53,537 nt of DNA, taken from positions 1 to 53,537 of the forward strand of contig JAJCXY010000125.1 in assembly GCA_029263215.1 (NCBI GenBank), given 5' to 3'. Shown in pieces: positions 51,979 through 53,537 of this stretch (its first letter is position 1; the number at the start of each line of letters is the position of its first letter). Position numbers and translations under genes: made by a program. Source of the stretch: Acidimicrobiales bacterium. Lineage in GTDB: Bacteria; Actinomycetota; Acidimicrobiia; Acidimicrobiales; Aldehydirespiratoraceae. Below the pieces are notes generated by a model. The model was given only the letters and a program-made list of their open reading frames with translations. It made no database searches and was not told the DNA's origin.

Positions 51979-52764
51979 TCAGGCGGTGAAGTTGCCGCTC
52001 TCCAGTACGCCGCGCATTACGTCGGCGGCGAAATTCAGCTGGGCGCTGTAGAGCGACCCGCCCACGCTGATGCGGCGCACCCCCGCCTCCGCCAGATCGC
52101 CCACCGTCATGGCCGGCGACCCCACGAGGGCCAAGATGTTGACGGGACCACCGGCACCGTCGACCACCGTGCGCACAGAGTCGATGTCCCAGGTGCCGGG
52201 AGCGTAGAGGCAGTGGGCTCCCACTTCGGCGAAGGCCTGGAGGCGGGCCAGCGTCTCGTCCATTCCCCCATCGAGGCCGTAGAGCAGGATCTCGGTTCGT
52301 CCCGTGATCACGAAGGGATGGTCGAGTGAGTTGGCCGCCTCCACCGCGGCCTCGATTCGGGCCACCGCCAGAGCCCGGTCGTAGAGACCAAGCTCAGAAT
52401 CGCCGGACCAGTCTTCGATTCCCATCCCACCGGCACCCGTAGCTGCGAATCGTTGCACAGCCGCAGCCATGTCCTCGGGCCGGTGTCCATAGCCGTTTTC
52501 GGCGTCGACATTGCACGGCACCGAAGACGCCCGCACGAGCAGTTCGGTGTGGGCCGCGTGCTCCTCCATGGAGACATCGGCGGCGGCATCCCTTCGCCCG
52601 ATGGTGGTGGCGTGCCCCGAACTCGTGGTGGCGATCGCGGCGACCCCTGCATCGGTCACCGCCTTGGCGGTGCCTGCGTCGGCCACATTGGCCATCACGA
52701 AGGTGCCGGTCTCGTGCAGCTCCATGAAGCGGGCGCCATGGTTGGGACTGGTCGGTTCGGTCAT
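51979..52764 (-). CDS. Isocitrate lyase/PEP mutase family protein
   Basis: 261 residues of the (beta/alpha)8 PEP mutase/isocitrate lyase superfamily. N-terminal FMELHETGTFVMANVADAGTA, the metal-binding DAENGYGHRPEDM (usually D-x-E-x-GYG), IEDWSGD, and VITGRTEILL. The KKCGH loop typical of isocitrate lyases is absent, so a lyase, mutase or hydrolase on a small 2-oxo or phosphono acid is likely but unassigned. Its ATG overlaps the stop of the upstream gene (ATGA), so the two are translationally coupled. Confidence 0.85.
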   Translation of the reverse strand: MTEPTSPNHGARFMELHETGTFVMANVADAGTAKAVTDAGVAAIATTSSGHATTIGRRDAAADVSMEEHAAHTELLVRASSVPCNVDAENGYGHRPEDMAAAVQRFAATGAGGMGIEDWSGDSELGLYDRALAVARIEAAVEAANSLDHPFVITGRTEILLYGLDGGMDETLARLQAFAEVGAHCLYAPGTWDIDSVRTVVDGAGGPVNILALVGSPAMTVGDLAEAGVRRISVGGSLYSAQLNFAADVMRGVLESGNFTA

Positions 52765-53537
52765 GGCGCAATACTCCCATCCCAGGCCCGGTCGAGGGCG
52801 GCTGGGAGCAGGGCGATACCGAATTCGGTGAGCTCACCGTCGACGACTAGTCCGAGCGACGACCACGGATCGGTGCACACCGCCAGCGCCCACGCCACCC
52901 GGGGGCGATCCTTCTTGGGCACGGTGGAGGTGACTTCGGGGCACCGATTGATCTTGTCGACGAGGGCATCGGGGTCGACCGAAGCACCGGATCCCTCCCG
53001 CACCAGGCCGATCACCACCCCCAGCCAGTCGGCCCACTCCAGGTCTAGTACCGCCTCACGGGCATCGGCATCGAGAGGGCCGAGGTCGGCAGGAGCGACC
53101 GGCGCAGCGAGAGCCGCCAGCACCACATCGAGGTCGGCTTCGTCGAGGTCGACCGGGCCAACCGATGCCGCCAGCCATTGGGCGAGCGGATCGTCGTGCG
53201 TGGCGGCCGACCTGAGGCGCCGCGCGGCCGCCTCCACCCCCTCAGCAGCGGGCGCGGCAAGCTCCCCGAGTGCCCGTGTCAGAACCTCACGGGCGTAGTT
53301 GTCGTCGTCGGGGTCACGGGGCGCCAATTCCGGAACGTCGTCGACCACCCAAACCGGCGGCGCTGGAGCATCGACCCCCATGGCATCGAGTCGGGTCACG
53401 AGCAAGCGGCCGTTGGCTACCGCGGACGAACGGGGTTTGGTCGTCGCGCCCAGGGCGGCGACCACCCGCTCCGCCAGCTCAGACGAGGGGTACTCACGCG
53501 ATTCGATCCCGGCCTCTTCCTCGCCCAGCACCAAGAG
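52761..53537 (-). CDS. Hypothetical protein, C-terminal part (runs off the window)
   Basis: The frame is open to the right edge, so the N-terminus lies outside; 258 residues are seen. It is Ala/Asp/Pro-rich and mostly helical, with LGVVIGLVREGSGASVDPDALVDKINRCP and a C-terminal WALAVCTDPWSSLGLVVDGELTEFG, quoted in pieces, that looks like a compact domain. No family was recognised. It overlaps the PEP mutase-like gene by 4 bases and is probably the earlier gene of the same operon. Confidence 0.6.
   Translation of the reverse strand, partial: LLVLGEEEAGIESREYPSSELAERVVAALGATTKPRSSAVANGRLLVTRLDAMGVDAPAPPVWVVDDVPELAPRDPDDDNYAREVLTRALGELAAPAAEGVEAAARRLRSAATHDDPLAQWLAASVGPVDLDEADLDVVLAALAAPVAPADLGPLDADAREAVLDLEWADWLGVVIGLVREGSGASVDPDALVDKINRCPEVTSTVPKKDRPRVAWALAVCTDPWSSLGLVVDGELTEFGIALLPAALDRAWDGSIAP

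Overview
The window is 53.5 kb of high-GC, densely coding chromosome with no gene-free stretch longer than about 250 bases. It looks like an actinobacterium (Actinomycetota), and I would guess the class Acidimicrobiia. The lineage call is inferred from a mycoredoxin-like protein, an Rpf-type muralytic domain, a GlpR-like membrane protein near moeA and galU, a ferrochelatase with a C-terminal cysteine cluster, a PhoH2 (PIN-PhoH) protein, a C-terminal 'sunset' domain protein, SLH-like repeats with paired cysteines, and many apparently leaderless genes whose -10 box sits 6-7 bases before the start codon. No phage, transposase, CRISPR array or integration site is visible.

Layout. 0-2.4 kb: divergent IclR-type regulator (cut by the window edge) and leuC-leuD of leucine synthesis. 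2.4-5.4 kb: a large secreted beta-propeller lipoprotein and a small sunset-domain protein. 5.4-13.1 kb: a minus-strand operon aspC-like aminotransferase > S9 peptidase > SLH-anchored glycosidase-like protein > serA, with serC divergent from it. 13.1-20.4 kb: small membrane proteins, a lone Flp pilin, rsgA, a membrane-anchored sulfite-oxidase-like molybdoenzyme, phoH2, an OsmC peroxidase, an NTF2-like protein and a phosphoribosyltransferase. 20.5-27.1 kb: minus-strand block plsY > galU > moeA > moaA > moaC > glpR-like > tRNA-Ala(CGC) > AAA ATPase, joining molybdenum-cofactor synthesis to envelope precursor genes. 27.1-33.9 kb: FmdB-like and SAF/CpaB-like proteins, uppP, and a lipoprotein > tldD > pmbA > pmbA operon. 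34.0-41.8 kb: PAP2 protein, dxs, NfuA-like carrier, ABC-F ATPase, mycoredoxin, Rpf-like hydrolase, hemH. 41.8-45.3 kb: a small hypothetical, a ParA-like ATPase with an overlapping proline-rich membrane protein, a PD-(D/E)XK nuclease and a zinc alcohol dehydrogenase. 45.3-53.5 kb: two subunits of a type IIA topoisomerase separated by an acyl-CoA dehydrogenase and a thioredoxin-like lipoprotein, then a PEP mutase/isocitrate lyase family protein and an unidentified partial gene.

The most striking observation is at 48.76-49.39 kb. A thioredoxin-fold lipoprotein carries one in-frame TGA exactly where the first cysteine of its CxxC active site should be (H-TGA-P-T-C). The frame stays open for 102 more codons with thioredoxin-like sequence, and a two-part hairpin with a G in its apical loop starts 5 bases after the TGA, as expected of a bacterial SECIS element. 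I read it as a candidate selenoprotein rather than a pseudogene. It needs selA/selB/selC/selD elsewhere in the genome to hold.

Functional links: moaA, moaC and moeA could supply the cofactor of the molybdoenzyme at 15.9 kb. serA and serC are two steps of serine synthesis. uppP, galU, plsY, the Rpf-like hydrolase and the GlpR-like protein all serve envelope growth. The Sec-thioredoxin, mycoredoxin, OsmC protein, NfuA-like carrier and ferrochelatase suggest attention to redox and Fe-S homeostasis.
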